From assembly GCA_964412195.1 (NCBI GenBank), contig CAYPNP010000007.1, positions 62,001 to 126,000 of the forward strand: a DNA stretch of 64,000 bases, read 5' to 3'. The number at the start of each line of letters is the position of its first letter. Positions within the stretch are counted from its first letter, which is position 1. Positions 24,797 to 34,043 of this stretch are shown here, piece by piece. The position numbers and the translations under genes are program-made. The notes below the pieces were generated by a model. That model was not told where the DNA came from. It was given only the letters and a program-made list of their open reading frames with translations, and searched no databases. The stretch comes from CAYPNP01 sp964412195 (lineage in GTDB: Bacteria; Acidobacteriota; JAAYUB01).

Positions 24797-25948
24797 TCAG
24801 CGGGTTCCCTTGCGCGGCAGCTCTCCCAGAGCGGCGAGGAGCGCGTCGAGATAGGAGTCCCAGCCGAACCTCCGGGCGAACTGCGGCACCTGCTTTTCGA
24901 TGGCCTCCTGGTGGGCCATGAAGTCTCCGATCCCGTCCGCCAGGGCCGCCGGATCCGACGGCGCCACCAGGATGCCGGAGACACCCGCCTGGACGGACTC
25001 CTCCAGGCCGCCCACGCGGCTCGCCACCGCCCCCCGCCCGAAGGCGTAAGCCAGCGGGGCCACGCCGCTCTGGGAGGCGTGGCGGTAAGGGAGCACCACC
25101 GCGTCGGCCGCGGTGAAATAGTCCGCCACCTGGTCGTTGGGGATGAACCGGTCGTGGAGCGTGAGATGGCCCCGGGCTTGCAGCTCCCCGAGCAACGGCT
25201 CGAAGCGTTCCTTGTTCTGATAGAATTCGCCCGCCACCACGAGGTGATAGCTCCCCCCGCCCTGCAGCAGCTGCACAAGACCCTGCAGCAGGGTGTCGAG
25301 GCCCTTGTAGGGGCGGACCAGCCCGAAAAAGAGCAGGATCCGCAATCCCTCCGGCGGGAGGCCCAGCCGCCGCCGGGCGGACCGCCGGTCGAAGTCGGGC
25401 GGCGGCGGGAACTCCTCGTAGAGGGGGTGGTACAGCTTCAGCACCGTCCGGTCAGGAAACCAGCCGGAAAGCTGGTCGGCGTCACCCTGCCAGTGGGCGG
25501 CGAAAACGTCCCCCTGGGCGAACACTTCCCGCTGCAGGCGGACGGCCAGCGGGAAGGACTCATGCGGGCGGACGTTGTGGCAGACGAAGGCCACCGGGAT
25601 CCCGGCGCGGCGGCGCCAGCGGGACAGGAAAGCCGTCATGGACGGGGCGAACAGCGGCGTCCACCAGGAAATCACCAGGGCGTCCAACCGGTGCGAGGCC
25701 AGCCGCCGCCAGTCGGCCAGCCAGCGCCAGGGCCGGAACGGATCGAAGGCCGCCTCGGCCGCAACCCGGAATGGCTGCCCGCTCTCGTCCAACTGCGACC
25801 GTCCCGGGAAGATGGCGGCCGGGTACAGGTGGCGGTAATTGAACGCCACGGCCTCGGACCGCCGGGCCAAGTGCCGCCAGAGATGGTAATCGAAGGTGGC
25901 GATGCCCCCCCGGTACGGCGGGAACGGACCCAGGATCCCGACCTTCAC
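24797..25948 (-). CDS. Family 4 glycosyltransferase
   Basis: A 383-residue GT-B enzyme. The N-terminal domain starts VGILGPFPPYRGGIATFDYH, with a glycine-rich acceptor loop. The C-terminal domain has LLFFGLVRPYKGLDTLLQGL, a typical GT4 donor-binding entry. Further on come PYRHASQSGVAPLAYAFG and VGGLEESV, the E-x7-E-like region that binds the nucleotide sugar. No membrane segment is present, so it likely acts at the inner face of the inner membrane on a lipid-linked or surface glycan. The GTG start overlaps the upstream GT2 stop by four bases, so it is translationally coupled. Sugar specificity unknown. Confidence 0.87.
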   Translation of the reverse strand: MKVGILGPFPPYRGGIATFDYHLWRHLARRSEAVAFNYRHLYPAAIFPGRSQLDESGQPFRVAAEAAFDPFRPWRWLADWRRLASHRLDALVISWWTPLFAPSMTAFLSRWRRRAGIPVAFVCHNVRPHESFPLAVRLQREVFAQGDVFAAHWQGDADQLSGWFPDRTVLKLYHPLYEEFPPPPDFDRRSARRRLGLPPEGLRILLFFGLVRPYKGLDTLLQGLVQLLQGGGSYHLVVAGEFYQNKERFEPLLGELQARGHLTLHDRFIPNDQVADYFTAADAVVLPYRHASQSGVAPLAYAFGRGAVASRVGGLEESVQAGVSGILVAPSDPAALADGIGDFMAHQEAIEKQVPQFARRFGWDSYLDALLAALGELPRKGTR

Positions 25949-26961
25949 CGGCTGTCCCCGGACCCGGCGGCCGGGGCCTCCGCAGCGGGCCGGGCGGGTT
26001 CCTCCGCTTCCTCGTGGCAGCGGAACTCCCGGATGGAATAGTAGGTCTCCACGTCGCGGGAGTGGGCCAACATCTCCGCCAGCAGGCCGAAGAACACCAT
26101 CTGCACCCCCACGATCAGGATCGACAGGGCAAAGTAGAACAGCGGCCGGTTGCTGAGGTACTGTCCGAACAATCGGAGCACCACGAGATAGAGGGTCAGG
26201 GCGCCGCCGGCCAGACTGGCCAGGAAGCCGACCATGCCGAAAATATGCAGCGGGCGGGCGCTGTAGCGGGTGAGCATCATCACCGTGAACAGGTCGAAGA
26301 AACCGCTGAAAAAGCGCCACCACCCGTATTTCGAGCGGCCGTGGCGGCGCGGGGCGTGGGTGACTTTCAGTTCGGCGATGCGGAAGCCGAGGCTGTGGGC
26401 GATGAGGGGTATGTAGCGGTGCAGCTCGCCGTAGAGCTTCAGGCTCTGTGCCACTTCGCGCCGGTAGGCCTTGAAGCCGCAGTTCATGTCATGGAGCGGC
26501 ACGCCAGACACCAGCCGGGTCACGAGGTTGTAACACCGCGAGGCCAGGCGCCGGCCGATCGGGTCGCGGCGGGGGTATTTCCACCCGGACACGAGGTCGG
26601 CCCCCGCTTCGATCGTCTCGAGGAATCGGGGGATCTCCTCGGGCACGTCCTGCAGGTCCCCGTCCAGGGTGACGATGATTTCGCCCCGCGCCGCGGCGAA
26701 TCCGGCGGCCAGGGCCGCGGCCTTGCCGAAGTTCCGCCGGAAGCGGAGGATCCGCACCCGGTTGTCCTCCTCGAACAGACGATCCAGCAGGGCGGCGGAG
26801 CCATCGGTGCTCCCGTCGTCCACGAATAGGATTTCGTAGCCCGCCTCCAAGGACTGCATCACGTTCCGGATGCGCTCGTACAATTCGACGATGCTGTCTT
26901 TTTCGTTGTAGAGGGGAAGGAGGACGGAAACCCGGGGGAAGGCGGCCATGGCCCGCCTCAT
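25945..26961 (-). CDS. Family 2 polyprenyl-phosphate glycosyltransferase (DPM1/GtrB-like)
   Basis: The 338-residue inner-membrane enzyme has a cytoplasmic GT2 domain and two C-terminal transmembrane helices at about 242-265 and 280-303. Motifs are SVLLPLYNEKDSIVELY, LFVDDGSTDGSA, TLDGDLQDVPEEIPRF with the metal-binding aspartates, and MNCGFKAYRREV. It probably transfers a sugar from a nucleotide donor to polyprenyl phosphate, as in ArnC, GtrB or Dpm1. It starts at ATG 26961 because that overlaps the upstream stop as ATGA; ATG 26949 is an alternative. It is paired with the GT4 gene, suggesting a common glycan. Confidence 0.9.
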   Translation of the reverse strand: MRRAMAAFPRVSVLLPLYNEKDSIVELYERIRNVMQSLEAGYEILFVDDGSTDGSAALLDRLFEEDNRVRILRFRRNFGKAAALAAGFAAARGEIIVTLDGDLQDVPEEIPRFLETIEAGADLVSGWKYPRRDPIGRRLASRCYNLVTRLVSGVPLHDMNCGFKAYRREVAQSLKLYGELHRYIPLIAHSLGFRIAELKVTHAPRRHGRSKYGWWRFFSGFFDLFTVMMLTRYSARPLHIFGMVGFLASLAGGALTLYLVVLRLFGQYLSNRPLFYFALSILIVGVQMVFFGLLAEMLAHSRDVETYYSIREFRCHEEAEEPARPAAEAPAAGSGDSR

Positions 26962-28523
26962 CGCACGATATGGCCCACGCCGGTATCCACGGTTCCGTTC
27001 TGGTCGAAATCCGCCAGGATCAGGCACGTCTCAACGCCCAGGTCGTTGAAGAGCAGCACCGGCACGGCGCGGTTGTACCGGTTGACCATGTACACCAGAT
27101 TCTGGTCCCCGTACTGGCAGAGCCAGAACTTGGTCTTCGACTGGTTGGGCCGCGGCTGGAACCGGCCCATGACGGGGGCCGGGAAGGTGGGCGCGCTGGC
27201 GGACAGCGGCTGGAAGCCATCCCCGGCGGCGTTGGTCAGGTAGTTGACGCGGTTCAGGTTGAGATTCTGGAGCACCAGGTCGTCATACCCGTCGAGGGTG
27301 AAATCCACCCCCACCACGCCGTCGTAGTCGGCGGGCAACGGGAAGGACAGCAGGCTGGCGAAGGTCCCGTCGCCCAGCGCCTGCATCACCTCCAGCAGGT
27401 GACCATCCGCATCGTAGAACGCCAACTGGTTGGAGGTCCGGCTCAGCATCGCGAGCCAGGTGCCGCAGGCGGGCCGGAACGGCAGCCTTGCCGACGGGAG
27501 GGCGGTCCAGCTGGTGCCGGTGTTGAGGAAAAGCTGGTACGTGCCGCTGGATTTGCTGGTGCGAAGGAGGTCGCCCAGTCCATCGGCGTTGAAGTCGTTG
27601 TAAATGAAGTAATCGGAATAGTCCCGGGTGCCGCTGAAGGAAATGTAGTCGATTTCCATCACCCGGCTCTGGTCGAGCCGGAAAATCCGGCCGCCCTCGT
27701 AGTCGGCCCGAAGCGCTGCCACGCCGCCCGTAGCGGAGGAGAGGAACAGGACCACCTCCGGCCTGGTCTCGCCGGACGGCGAACCGGTGCCGGAGTCCGA
27801 ACCGTCGTTGCCCGGCTCGGGATCCACCGATGGATTGCCCGTGTCCCCGGTCGGCGGCGTGACGCCCTGATTCGTGGGAGGTGTCGTCGGATCGGCCGCT
27901 GGGGTGGTCGTATGGGAGTCCGCCGCGATCGTGGTGGGCGCTCCGGTGTGGGAACCTTCCTGCTGCAGGACATGCGTGAAGGGATTGTCCTCCGCCATGG
28001 AGAGCGAATTCCCCCACGGGTCCTCGCCGAGCCCGGCCACCAGGATGGCAAGCGGGATGGTGGTCTCTTCGGCGGACTCCCCGGCGGAATTACCAGTGCC
28101 GAAACGCGACCGGCTCAGGACGTGCACCGCCGGGCGGGTGTCCTCTTCCGAGATCAGGGCGCGCTCGACGAAGGGGCTGCGGATCTCGACGAGCGACCGC
28201 CCTTCCCCGCTTAGAACGGCCTGCCGTTCCGCGTGCGGTCGGGCGGCAGCCGAAAGGCTGGCGGGAGCGGCCGCCGCCTGCGGCAGGGAGTCCGTCGACA
28301 GGCCTGCCGGCGAGTGGTTGGAGAGAGCGAAGAGGGACGCCTGGGTCGCCTCCTGCTGCGAAACATAGCGCAGAGGAAGGATCGGGCCGCCTGGGATGAA
28401 TTCCCGCAGGCTGAAAGCCAGATCCGGACCCCGCGCGATTTCGCCGACGAAGACACGATCCCCCGCCAGCGAGAGCAGGATGAAGGCGCCAATTACCCAG
28501 GCTTTTTGATGACGTCTGCCCAC
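26958..28523 (-). CDS. Secreted FG-GAP/VCBS-like repeat protein
   Basis: About 521 residues with an N-terminal hydrophobic export segment (VIGAFILLSLAG), a low-complexity Thr/Pro/Gly/Ser linker (about 185-250) and a C-terminal half of beta-propeller-type repeats. Acidic calcium loops include DYEGGRI, FNADGLGDLLRT, FTLDGYDDLVLQ and FDQNGTVDTG, typical of FG-GAP/VCBS modules. It probably sits at the cell surface or outside. The start is uncertain: GTG 28523 gives a normal export signal; a TTG at 28565 is further upstream and neither has a strong ribosome site. Its stop overlaps the GT2 start, linking it to glycan transfer genes. Function unknown. Confidence 0.7.
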   Translation of the reverse strand: MGRRHQKAWVIGAFILLSLAGDRVFVGEIARGPDLAFSLREFIPGGPILPLRYVSQQEATQASLFALSNHSPAGLSTDSLPQAAAAPASLSAAARPHAERQAVLSGEGRSLVEIRSPFVERALISEEDTRPAVHVLSRSRFGTGNSAGESAEETTIPLAILVAGLGEDPWGNSLSMAEDNPFTHVLQQEGSHTGAPTTIAADSHTTTPAADPTTPPTNQGVTPPTGDTGNPSVDPEPGNDGSDSGTGSPSGETRPEVVLFLSSATGGVAALRADYEGGRIFRLDQSRVMEIDYISFSGTRDYSDYFIYNDFNADGLGDLLRTSKSSGTYQLFLNTGTSWTALPSARLPFRPACGTWLAMLSRTSNQLAFYDADGHLLEVMQALGDGTFASLLSFPLPADYDGVVGVDFTLDGYDDLVLQNLNLNRVNYLTNAAGDGFQPLSASAPTFPAPVMGRFQPRPNQSKTKFWLCQYGDQNLVYMVNRYNRAVPVLLFNDLGVETCLILADFDQNGTVDTGVGHIVR

Positions 28524-28641
28524 TGCACAACCGCGTTTTAGAATCCGACGGTTACATTCTCCCAAAAGAAACGAGGCTTGTAAAGAAAAAAAACGAATAC
28601 TATACAGAATTTAAGATCGTTCTCTTGAAGCGGAATCGCGA

Positions 28642-29136
28642 CTACTTGGAGTCGCCCTTTTCGCGAAGGTCCACCTCCTGGCGATACACCTTGATGGCTT
28701 CGTCGATCCGGCCGTCCTTCTTCAGGAGGCTGGCCTTGATATTCAGGACCCGCGCCTTGAATTCGACGCCCTGGAGAGAGGAGAATCCCATGGCCAAGGC
28801 CTGGTAGGCGTATTCCTTCTGGCCTCGCTCGTACAGCTTCTTCGTCACGATGGCGATTTCCTTGAACACCGCCTCCTCGTACTTCTCAGGCAGGTTCAAC
28901 TCGAGGATCGCCCGGTACTCCTCCATCGCCTTGGCGTACTGCTCTTTCTGGATCAGCAGTTGAATGATCTCGTGCTGGGTCTCGGCGATGGAGAGCTGTT
29001 TCAGCGTCGCCGCGTCCGGCTCGGGATCTTCCGCCGCTATGTACAACGAGAAGGAGGAAAACACGAGAAGCATCGACACGCAGAGGGCGAAGGCCGTCCG
29101 CCGTTCAACCCCCAGTCGTAGAATCGCGGTTCTCAT
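28642..29136 (-). CDS. Exported TPR-like helical repeat protein
   Basis: This 164-residue protein has an N-terminal signal or anchor at about 16-35 (FALCVSMLLVFSSFSLYIA) and then helical repeats resembling tetratricopeptides (YAKAMEEYRAILELNLP, AYQALAMGF, RIDEAIKVYRQEVDL). TPR proteins are scaffolds, so a protein-binding role in the periplasm is likely. AGGAG precedes the ATG. It follows the anti-sigma gene by 11 bp and is probably in the same transcript as the sigma pair, perhaps as part of the regulated output or the sensing complex. No specific family was recognised. Confidence 0.7.
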   Translation of the reverse strand: MRTAILRLGVERRTAFALCVSMLLVFSSFSLYIAAEDPEPDAATLKQLSIAETQHEIIQLLIQKEQYAKAMEEYRAILELNLPEKYEEAVFKEIAIVTKKLYERGQKEYAYQALAMGFSSLQGVEFKARVLNIKASLLKKDGRIDEAIKVYRQEVDLREKGDSK

Positions 29137-29147
29137 TTTCCGGTCTC

Positions 29148-29702
29148 CTAGTTCTTATATTCCTTGTTGAGGACGGCCCGGAAGGGGTTCTCCTCCGCGG
29201 GTCCGGCCAGACGTTCCGGCGGTAGCGCCTGGAACGGGTTCTCGTCCTCGGCCGTTTCGAAAATCTCGCGCCCGTCGAACGGATTCGGGTCCGCGGCCTG
29301 CAGTTCCTGCAGGGTCCGCTCATATTCCCGGTCTATGTGGCTCAGGATCGTCGCCTGGGAAGGTCCGAACCAGGCCGGCGCGCCGGACCAGGTCACCACG
29401 GCCGCCGCCACCCCCAGCAGCAGGGCCGCGGAGGCCAGGAGGCGGGCGGGCGTGAGGCCCCAGAGGGTGAAGGCGTGCCGGGGCCGGACGGGCTCGCCGA
29501 GGCGGGACTCGATCCGGGTCCACAAGAACGGCGAGGGCGCCGGCGGCTGGAAGTTCCTCCGAAAGAACGCCTCCGCCCGCTCCTGCTCTTCCAGCTGCGC
29601 GCGGCAGGCGTCGCAGCCCAGGAGATGCCGGCGGACAGTCCCGTCCCGCCGGGAATCACCCGCGGCGGCATTCAGCAGTTCTTTCAACGACGGACACGCC
29701 AT
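29148..29702 (-). CDS. Anti-sigma factor with zinc-binding N-terminus
   Basis: A 184-residue membrane protein. The N-terminal cytoplasmic part has the ZAS-type motif RRHLLGCDAC (H-x3-C-x2-C). One transmembrane helix follows at about 88-108 (LLASAALLLGVAAAVVTW), then a periplasmic tail with NPF repeats (NPFDGREI, NPFQALPP, NPFRAVLN). It should hold the ECF sigma factor encoded 4 bp upstream at the membrane until a signal releases it. The threefold NPF motif in the tail is unusual and could be a docking signal. The same operon continues with the TPR-like gene. Confidence 0.83.
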   Translation of the reverse strand: MACPSLKELLNAAAGDSRRDGTVRRHLLGCDACRAQLEEQERAEAFFRRNFQPPAPSPFLWTRIESRLGEPVRPRHAFTLWGLTPARLLASAALLLGVAAAVVTWSGAPAWFGPSQATILSHIDREYERTLQELQAADPNPFDGREIFETAEDENPFQALPPERLAGPAEENPFRAVLNKEYKN

Positions 29703-29706
29703 GCTT

Positions 29707-30318
29707 TCAACCTTGGGCCAGGTATCGCCGGATCATCTCCTTGGCGAACACCCGCGCCCGGTAAATGTCTGTTTTCACCGAGAGCAGCGACCGGTCCACG
29801 ATGGCCGCGATGTCCTTGTAGCTCATTTCCTGGATCACGGCCAGGATGAACACCTCCCGCAGCTTGAGGGGCAGATCCTGCAGGGTCCTTTCCACCACCC
29901 GGGAGAGTTCCTCGCGGAGGTACTCGTCCTCGGGATTCCCCGTGCCGGAGCGGACTTCCGGTCGGCTCGTGCCGTCGGCGGGTTCCGCGTCCAGCGGGAC
30001 CTCCAGCTTCTTGCGCTTCCGGAATCTCTGGTAGACCTCGTTGCGGGCGATGCGGTAGAGCCACTGCTCGAACCGCCCGGGGTTTTTAAGGCCCCGGAGG
30101 TTCTGGAACGCCTGGACGAAGGCGTCCTGGGTGATGTCCTCCGCCTCCTCCTTAAGCCGCACCAGACCGAAAACGAAATTGAAAATGCGCGCGTGAAAGT
30201 GGAGGTAGAGCCGGTGACAGGTCTCGCGATCGCCGGCCGCCGCCCGAAGGACCAACCCTGGGAGATCTTCTTCCTTCAACTCCGACAAGCCTTCTGGGTC
30301 GCTGCCTTGAAATTTCAC
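29707..30318 (-). CDS. ECF-family RNA polymerase sigma factor
   Basis: The 203-residue sigma factor has region 2 with ARIFNFVFGLVRLKEEAEDI and TQDAFVQAFQNLRGL. The linker is RFEQWLYRIARNEVYQRFRKRK. Region 4 has LPLKLREVFILAVIQEMSYKDI and SVKTDIYRARVFAKEM, which recognise the -10 and -35 promoter elements. The start is GTG with a weak ribosome site. Its partner anti-sigma factor follows after 4 bp. It begins 111 bp beyond the gspD stop; the gsp terminator lies in that gap, so the two operons are separate. Confidence 0.9.
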   Translation of the reverse strand: MKFQGSDPEGLSELKEEDLPGLVLRAAAGDRETCHRLYLHFHARIFNFVFGLVRLKEEAEDITQDAFVQAFQNLRGLKNPGRFEQWLYRIARNEVYQRFRKRKKLEVPLDAEPADGTSRPEVRSGTGNPEDEYLREELSRVVERTLQDLPLKLREVFILAVIQEMSYKDIAAIVDRSLLSVKTDIYRARVFAKEMIRRYLAQG

Positions 30319-30360
30319 AGACCGACATTTTCCATGGAATAGAGAGTGGAAATCCAGAAA

Positions 30361-30401
30361 AAAGTTGCTAAAAAGTCAGAAAGGGGCATTGCGCCCCTTT
30401 C
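30361..30401 (-). terminator. Intrinsic terminator of the T2SS operon
   Basis: A 9-bp perfect stem (30379-30387 with 30393-30401) and a 5-base loop, followed on the minus strand by a T-rich tract (T5 then T6, complementary to the A-runs at 30361-30375). It lies 28 bp after the gspD stop. The stem also has a short T-run on the plus strand. Confidence 0.8.
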
Positions 30402-30428
30402 CTGCTTTTGAGCGGTCGATCCGCCGGA

Positions 30429-33110
30429 TCATCCCTGCCCCGGCGGGGGATTCTGCGGCGGGTTCGTTGGCGGTGGCTGCGGTTCCGCCGGCGGCGGGTT
30501 TTCCGCCGGCGGCGGGGTGTCCGGTGGAGGATTCTGGGGAGGCGGCGGAGCCGGCTCGGCCGGCGGCGCCGTTTCCGGCTCGGGCGCCTTGGCCGGTTCC
30601 GGCGCGGCTTCCTTCTTCTGCTGGGACTTCTTCTTCTCCGTATCCTCCATCGGGCTCAGGCCCGGCTTCAGGATGCCGAACTCGTTCTCCTCTTTTTTCT
30701 TCTGGATGTATTTGTTGATGTTGTCCAGGTTCTGCATCATGACGTTGCTGCTGGCCACGGCGCCCTCCGTGGTGTGGACGACCTGGGGGGTGAGGATCAC
30801 GATCAGCTCCGAGCGGTTCGAGTCGTTGGTGGTGGTGCCGAACAGCCAGCCGAGGATCGGGATGTGGCCCAGCAGCGGCACGGCGCTCCGGCTCGAGTTC
30901 TGGTTGTCGTGGATCAGGCCGGCGATGACGACCGACGCCTGGTCCTGCACCACCATGGTCGTCTGAACGACGGCCCGGTTGATGGGCGGCGATCCGGCCA
31001 GGCCGTCCGCCGCGCTGCCGGGTGAGCTGACCTCCACCGCCACCTCCAGCGTGACCACGCCGGTGGCGCTGATCCGCGGCGCGACGCTGAGGTTCACGCC
31101 GGTGGAGCGGTACTGGATCTGGGTGTTGGTGGGGTTGTACGTAGGCGTGGTCTGGTCCGTGGTCCCGCCGGTAAGATAGGGGTTCGAGAAGGTGCTGGTG
31201 GCGATGGGGATCTCCTGGCCGACGTTGATGTTGGCCTCGTTACCGTCCAGCACGAGGACGGTCGGCGACTCCATGATCTGCACTTTGGACATGGTCTCGA
31301 GGGCGGTGATCATCACCTGCACCTCGCGGGAACCGTTCAGCCCGAAAACCTTCAGAGTGTTCAAAGACAGGCCCACGGGACCCGCGCCGTCGGCGTTGCT
31401 CCACTGGATCGCTCCGGTCGTGGGAGGGTACTTGTTGGAGCGGCCCTGCAGGTAATAGCTGACACCCATGGACAGGGCACCGACCAGGTCGACCCGGATC
31501 ACCTTCGCCTCGATGAGCACCTGGCGCGGCAGGGTGTCCAGCTTCTTGATGGTCCGCAGCAGGAACTCATAGTCCGCCTGGGTGCCCTGGATGATGAGGT
31601 TGTTGTTCAGCTCGTCGGTGATGATCTTGACGTTGCCGCTCAGGCCCTGGATGGGCGTCCCCTCGCCGCCCTTGGTGGTCCCGCGCAGCTGCGGCGAGAT
31701 GCTCTGGCCGCCGGTGGGCAGGCCCGCCGGCCCGGTCTCGGAGGTGCTGACAGCCCGCTGGGCGCTGCCGGCCGACACGGTCTGGGCACCCATGTCGGAG
31801 AAGAGCTGGCTCAGGATGTCGGCGATGTTGGTGGCGGTGGTGTTCTCGACCTTGTAGACAAAGGTCTCCAGGCCGTGGGCGGAGGGGGCGTCCAGCTTGT
31901 CCACCCACTTGTAGACGGCTTCCAGCGCCTTGGGGCTTCGGCAGACCGCCAGCACGCTGTTCATCCGGGGAATGGGGATGAACCGGATACCGCTGTTCTG
32001 GCTTCCGCCACCGAAGACTGCCTCCAGGTCCTTGGCCACGTCCTCGGCCTTGTTGAACCGGATGGGGATCAACTCCACCTTGTTGACCTCGAAGTAACCG
32101 CTGTCGAGGATCTTGATGATGTCGAGCAGTTTCCGCAGGTTGTCCTTGAAGTCGGTGATGATCAGGATGTTGTTGGTCTCGTAGTTAATGATCAGAGTTT
32201 TGTCTGTTTTAAATTCATCCAGCAGCTTCGCCAATTCGCCGGAAGGCATGAACTCGGCGGGAATGATGTACGTGGTCAGCTCGCTGCCCTCCACCTTGAA
32301 GTCGGAGTCGATCTTCTCGATGTCGGAAGGATATTTCTTCCCTTCGGTGATCGGCACGATATGGTAAATTTCGCCTGACTTGACGATGGTGGCGCCGTTG
32401 ATACGGAGGATGTCGATGAAGATCGGGAACAGGTCCTCCTTCGGCACCGGCTTGTTCATGTTGATGTTGACCCGGCCGGAGACGGCCGGCTCGATGATGT
32501 AGTTGAGGTCGAGCACGCTGGCCACGACGTCGATGAAGTCGTAGAGGTCGACATCGTCGTACTTCAGCTTGATGCCCTTGCCGGACACGTCGGCCTTGTC
32601 CGAAACACGCCGTGGCTGGGCCGGCTCCACAGGCGATGCGGGGGCTTTGGCTGGCGCAGCCTGGGCCCCGGGGATCGGTGGCGGCGGCATCTCTCCTCCC
32701 TCGCGAACCGGCGGTGGCGGAGTTTCACCCGCCTGGCCCGTAGGGATGGGGGGAGGAGGAATCTTGCCGTCCTGCCCCGCCGGAACCGGCGGCGGGGGGA
32801 CCGGGTTCCGGCGCAGCCGCTGCAGGCGCTGCTGCATTTCCTCCTGGCGCTTCTTGGCCTGCTCGGGGGTCTCCTTCTGCTGCGGCTGGGAATGCTGGGC
32901 CTTGCGCTGTGCCGCCTCCGCGGCGGTTTCGCCTCCCTTGGAGGATTTTGCCGGGGGCGGCGACTTCTTCGGCGGGGGAGTCTGGGCTTCGTCCTGCGGG
33001 CCGGCCGGGGAGACCGGCGCGGCCAGGGCCCGGAAGCCGGCCGACGGCCCCAGGGCCAGCCAGGCCGCCATGACTGCGGAAATCAGCCACCGTAGCCATC
33101 GTTTTCTCAT
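30429..33110 (-). CDS. gspD: Type II secretion system secretin
   Basis: An 893-residue outer-membrane channel protein with signal peptide (about 1-30) and a Pro-rich, basic linker (about 40-165) not usual in model GspD. N domains include GIKLKYDDVDLYDFIDVVASVL and repeats around VELIPIRFNKAEDVAKDL. The secretin domain has VLIEAKVIRVDL, VGQEIPIATSTF, GVNLSVAPRIS, VVIAGLIHDN and PLLGHIPILGWLFG. A second Pro-rich tail of about 90 residues ends the protein. AAGGAG lies nine bases before the ATG. Last gene of the T2SS operon, followed by a terminator. It forms the exit pore for exported proteases such as those in this window (inference). Confidence 0.93.
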   Translation of the reverse strand: MRKRWLRWLISAVMAAWLALGPSAGFRALAAPVSPAGPQDEAQTPPPKKSPPPAKSSKGGETAAEAAQRKAQHSQPQQKETPEQAKKRQEEMQQRLQRLRRNPVPPPPVPAGQDGKIPPPPIPTGQAGETPPPPVREGGEMPPPPIPGAQAAPAKAPASPVEPAQPRRVSDKADVSGKGIKLKYDDVDLYDFIDVVASVLDLNYIIEPAVSGRVNINMNKPVPKEDLFPIFIDILRINGATIVKSGEIYHIVPITEGKKYPSDIEKIDSDFKVEGSELTTYIIPAEFMPSGELAKLLDEFKTDKTLIINYETNNILIITDFKDNLRKLLDIIKILDSGYFEVNKVELIPIRFNKAEDVAKDLEAVFGGGSQNSGIRFIPIPRMNSVLAVCRSPKALEAVYKWVDKLDAPSAHGLETFVYKVENTTATNIADILSQLFSDMGAQTVSAGSAQRAVSTSETGPAGLPTGGQSISPQLRGTTKGGEGTPIQGLSGNVKIITDELNNNLIIQGTQADYEFLLRTIKKLDTLPRQVLIEAKVIRVDLVGALSMGVSYYLQGRSNKYPPTTGAIQWSNADGAGPVGLSLNTLKVFGLNGSREVQVMITALETMSKVQIMESPTVLVLDGNEANINVGQEIPIATSTFSNPYLTGGTTDQTTPTYNPTNTQIQYRSTGVNLSVAPRISATGVVTLEVAVEVSSPGSAADGLAGSPPINRAVVQTTMVVQDQASVVIAGLIHDNQNSSRSAVPLLGHIPILGWLFGTTTNDSNRSELIVILTPQVVHTTEGAVASSNVMMQNLDNINKYIQKKKEENEFGILKPGLSPMEDTEKKKSQQKKEAAPEPAKAPEPETAPPAEPAPPPPQNPPPDTPPPAENPPPAEPQPPPTNPPQNPPPGQG

Positions 33111-33159
33111 ACCGTATGTCTCCTTGCGCTTCTTCTTGATGGTCGTATGAAGTTCGATC

Positions 33160-34029
33160 TCAGTAATTTTTCTGCCTCTGGTTGGAGCGGAACGGATTGG
33201 ACCGCTGCGACGGGTTGCTCCGCGACGTCCCGGACAGGCCGCCCTGCCCGCTCTGCGTGCCGAACGTGGACTGCTGACCGTCGGACCGGCGGGACCGGAA
33301 CAGGCTGTTGCGGTTCCGCGCGCCCGCCTGCGAACGGTCCTGCGCCGCGGCGGTCTTCGCGGGCGAAGTCGGTGCCTTGACCATGGGCGTCGGCGCGGGC
33401 GCCGCGGCCGCGGTGCGGCCCACGCCGGCCGTGCCCGGTTTCGCGCCAATCGTCAGCACCGATCCGCCGCCGCCCGGCCCGCCGGCCTTGGCTGTCTGCG
33501 GGGCCGGCTTGCGGGGCCGCCGCTTGTCCGGGTCGTGGAAGAGGACTTCTTCCCGGGTGTCCTTGGCCAGCATGACGATTCGGTCATCCTGGATGGATTC
33601 GACCACCCAATCCCCTTCCCACTTGTCTCCCTCGCCGAGGCGCATCGAGCCTTTGTCCTCGGCGCTCCCCTTCTCGGGACGGACCTGGACATAGCGGACG
33701 CCCTCGATGGTCATCATCCCCATGATCATGGGCGGATTGGTCAACTGGGGCTTGGCCTCCAGCGCCGGGTCCTGGGGCAACTGCATGTTGCGGTCCTTGT
33801 GGAACAGGTTGTTGTCGGAGATGTAGGAGATCTCGTTGGCGGCCAGGGTGCCGTGCGCCGTCTTCACCTCGGGCACCTGCACGTCCGGTTCGACCACTTT
33901 CACCCGTTGCATCAGGGTCTGCAGGTTGTTCTCCTTATCCCACTGGTCCCAGTCCTGCTTGAGCTTGTAGGTCAGGGCGACCATGCAAACCAGCAGCAGG
34001 ATATTGGCAATGATGATCCTCTTCTTCAT
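33160..34029 (-). CDS. GspC/PilP-like inner-membrane T2SS component
   Basis: A 289-residue protein with one N-terminal transmembrane helix (about 5-21), then a periplasmic domain with ISYISDNNLFHKDRNMQ and MIMGMMTIEGVRYVQVRP. These resemble the homology region by which GspC or PilP contacts the secretin. A glycine-, serine- and arginine-rich tail (about 185-289) is low complexity. Position between the gspM-like gene and gspD supports the linker role between the inner-membrane platform and the secretin. Sequence is too divergent for firm GspC naming. Confidence 0.75.
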   Translation of the reverse strand: MKKRIIIANILLLVCMVALTYKLKQDWDQWDKENNLQTLMQRVKVVEPDVQVPEVKTAHGTLAANEISYISDNNLFHKDRNMQLPQDPALEAKPQLTNPPMIMGMMTIEGVRYVQVRPEKGSAEDKGSMRLGEGDKWEGDWVVESIQDDRIVMLAKDTREEVLFHDPDKRRPRKPAPQTAKAGGPGGGGSVLTIGAKPGTAGVGRTAAAAPAPTPMVKAPTSPAKTAAAQDRSQAGARNRNSLFRSRRSDGQQSTFGTQSGQGGLSGTSRSNPSQRSNPFRSNQRQKNY

Positions 34030-34043
34030 CGCTGCACTCTCCT

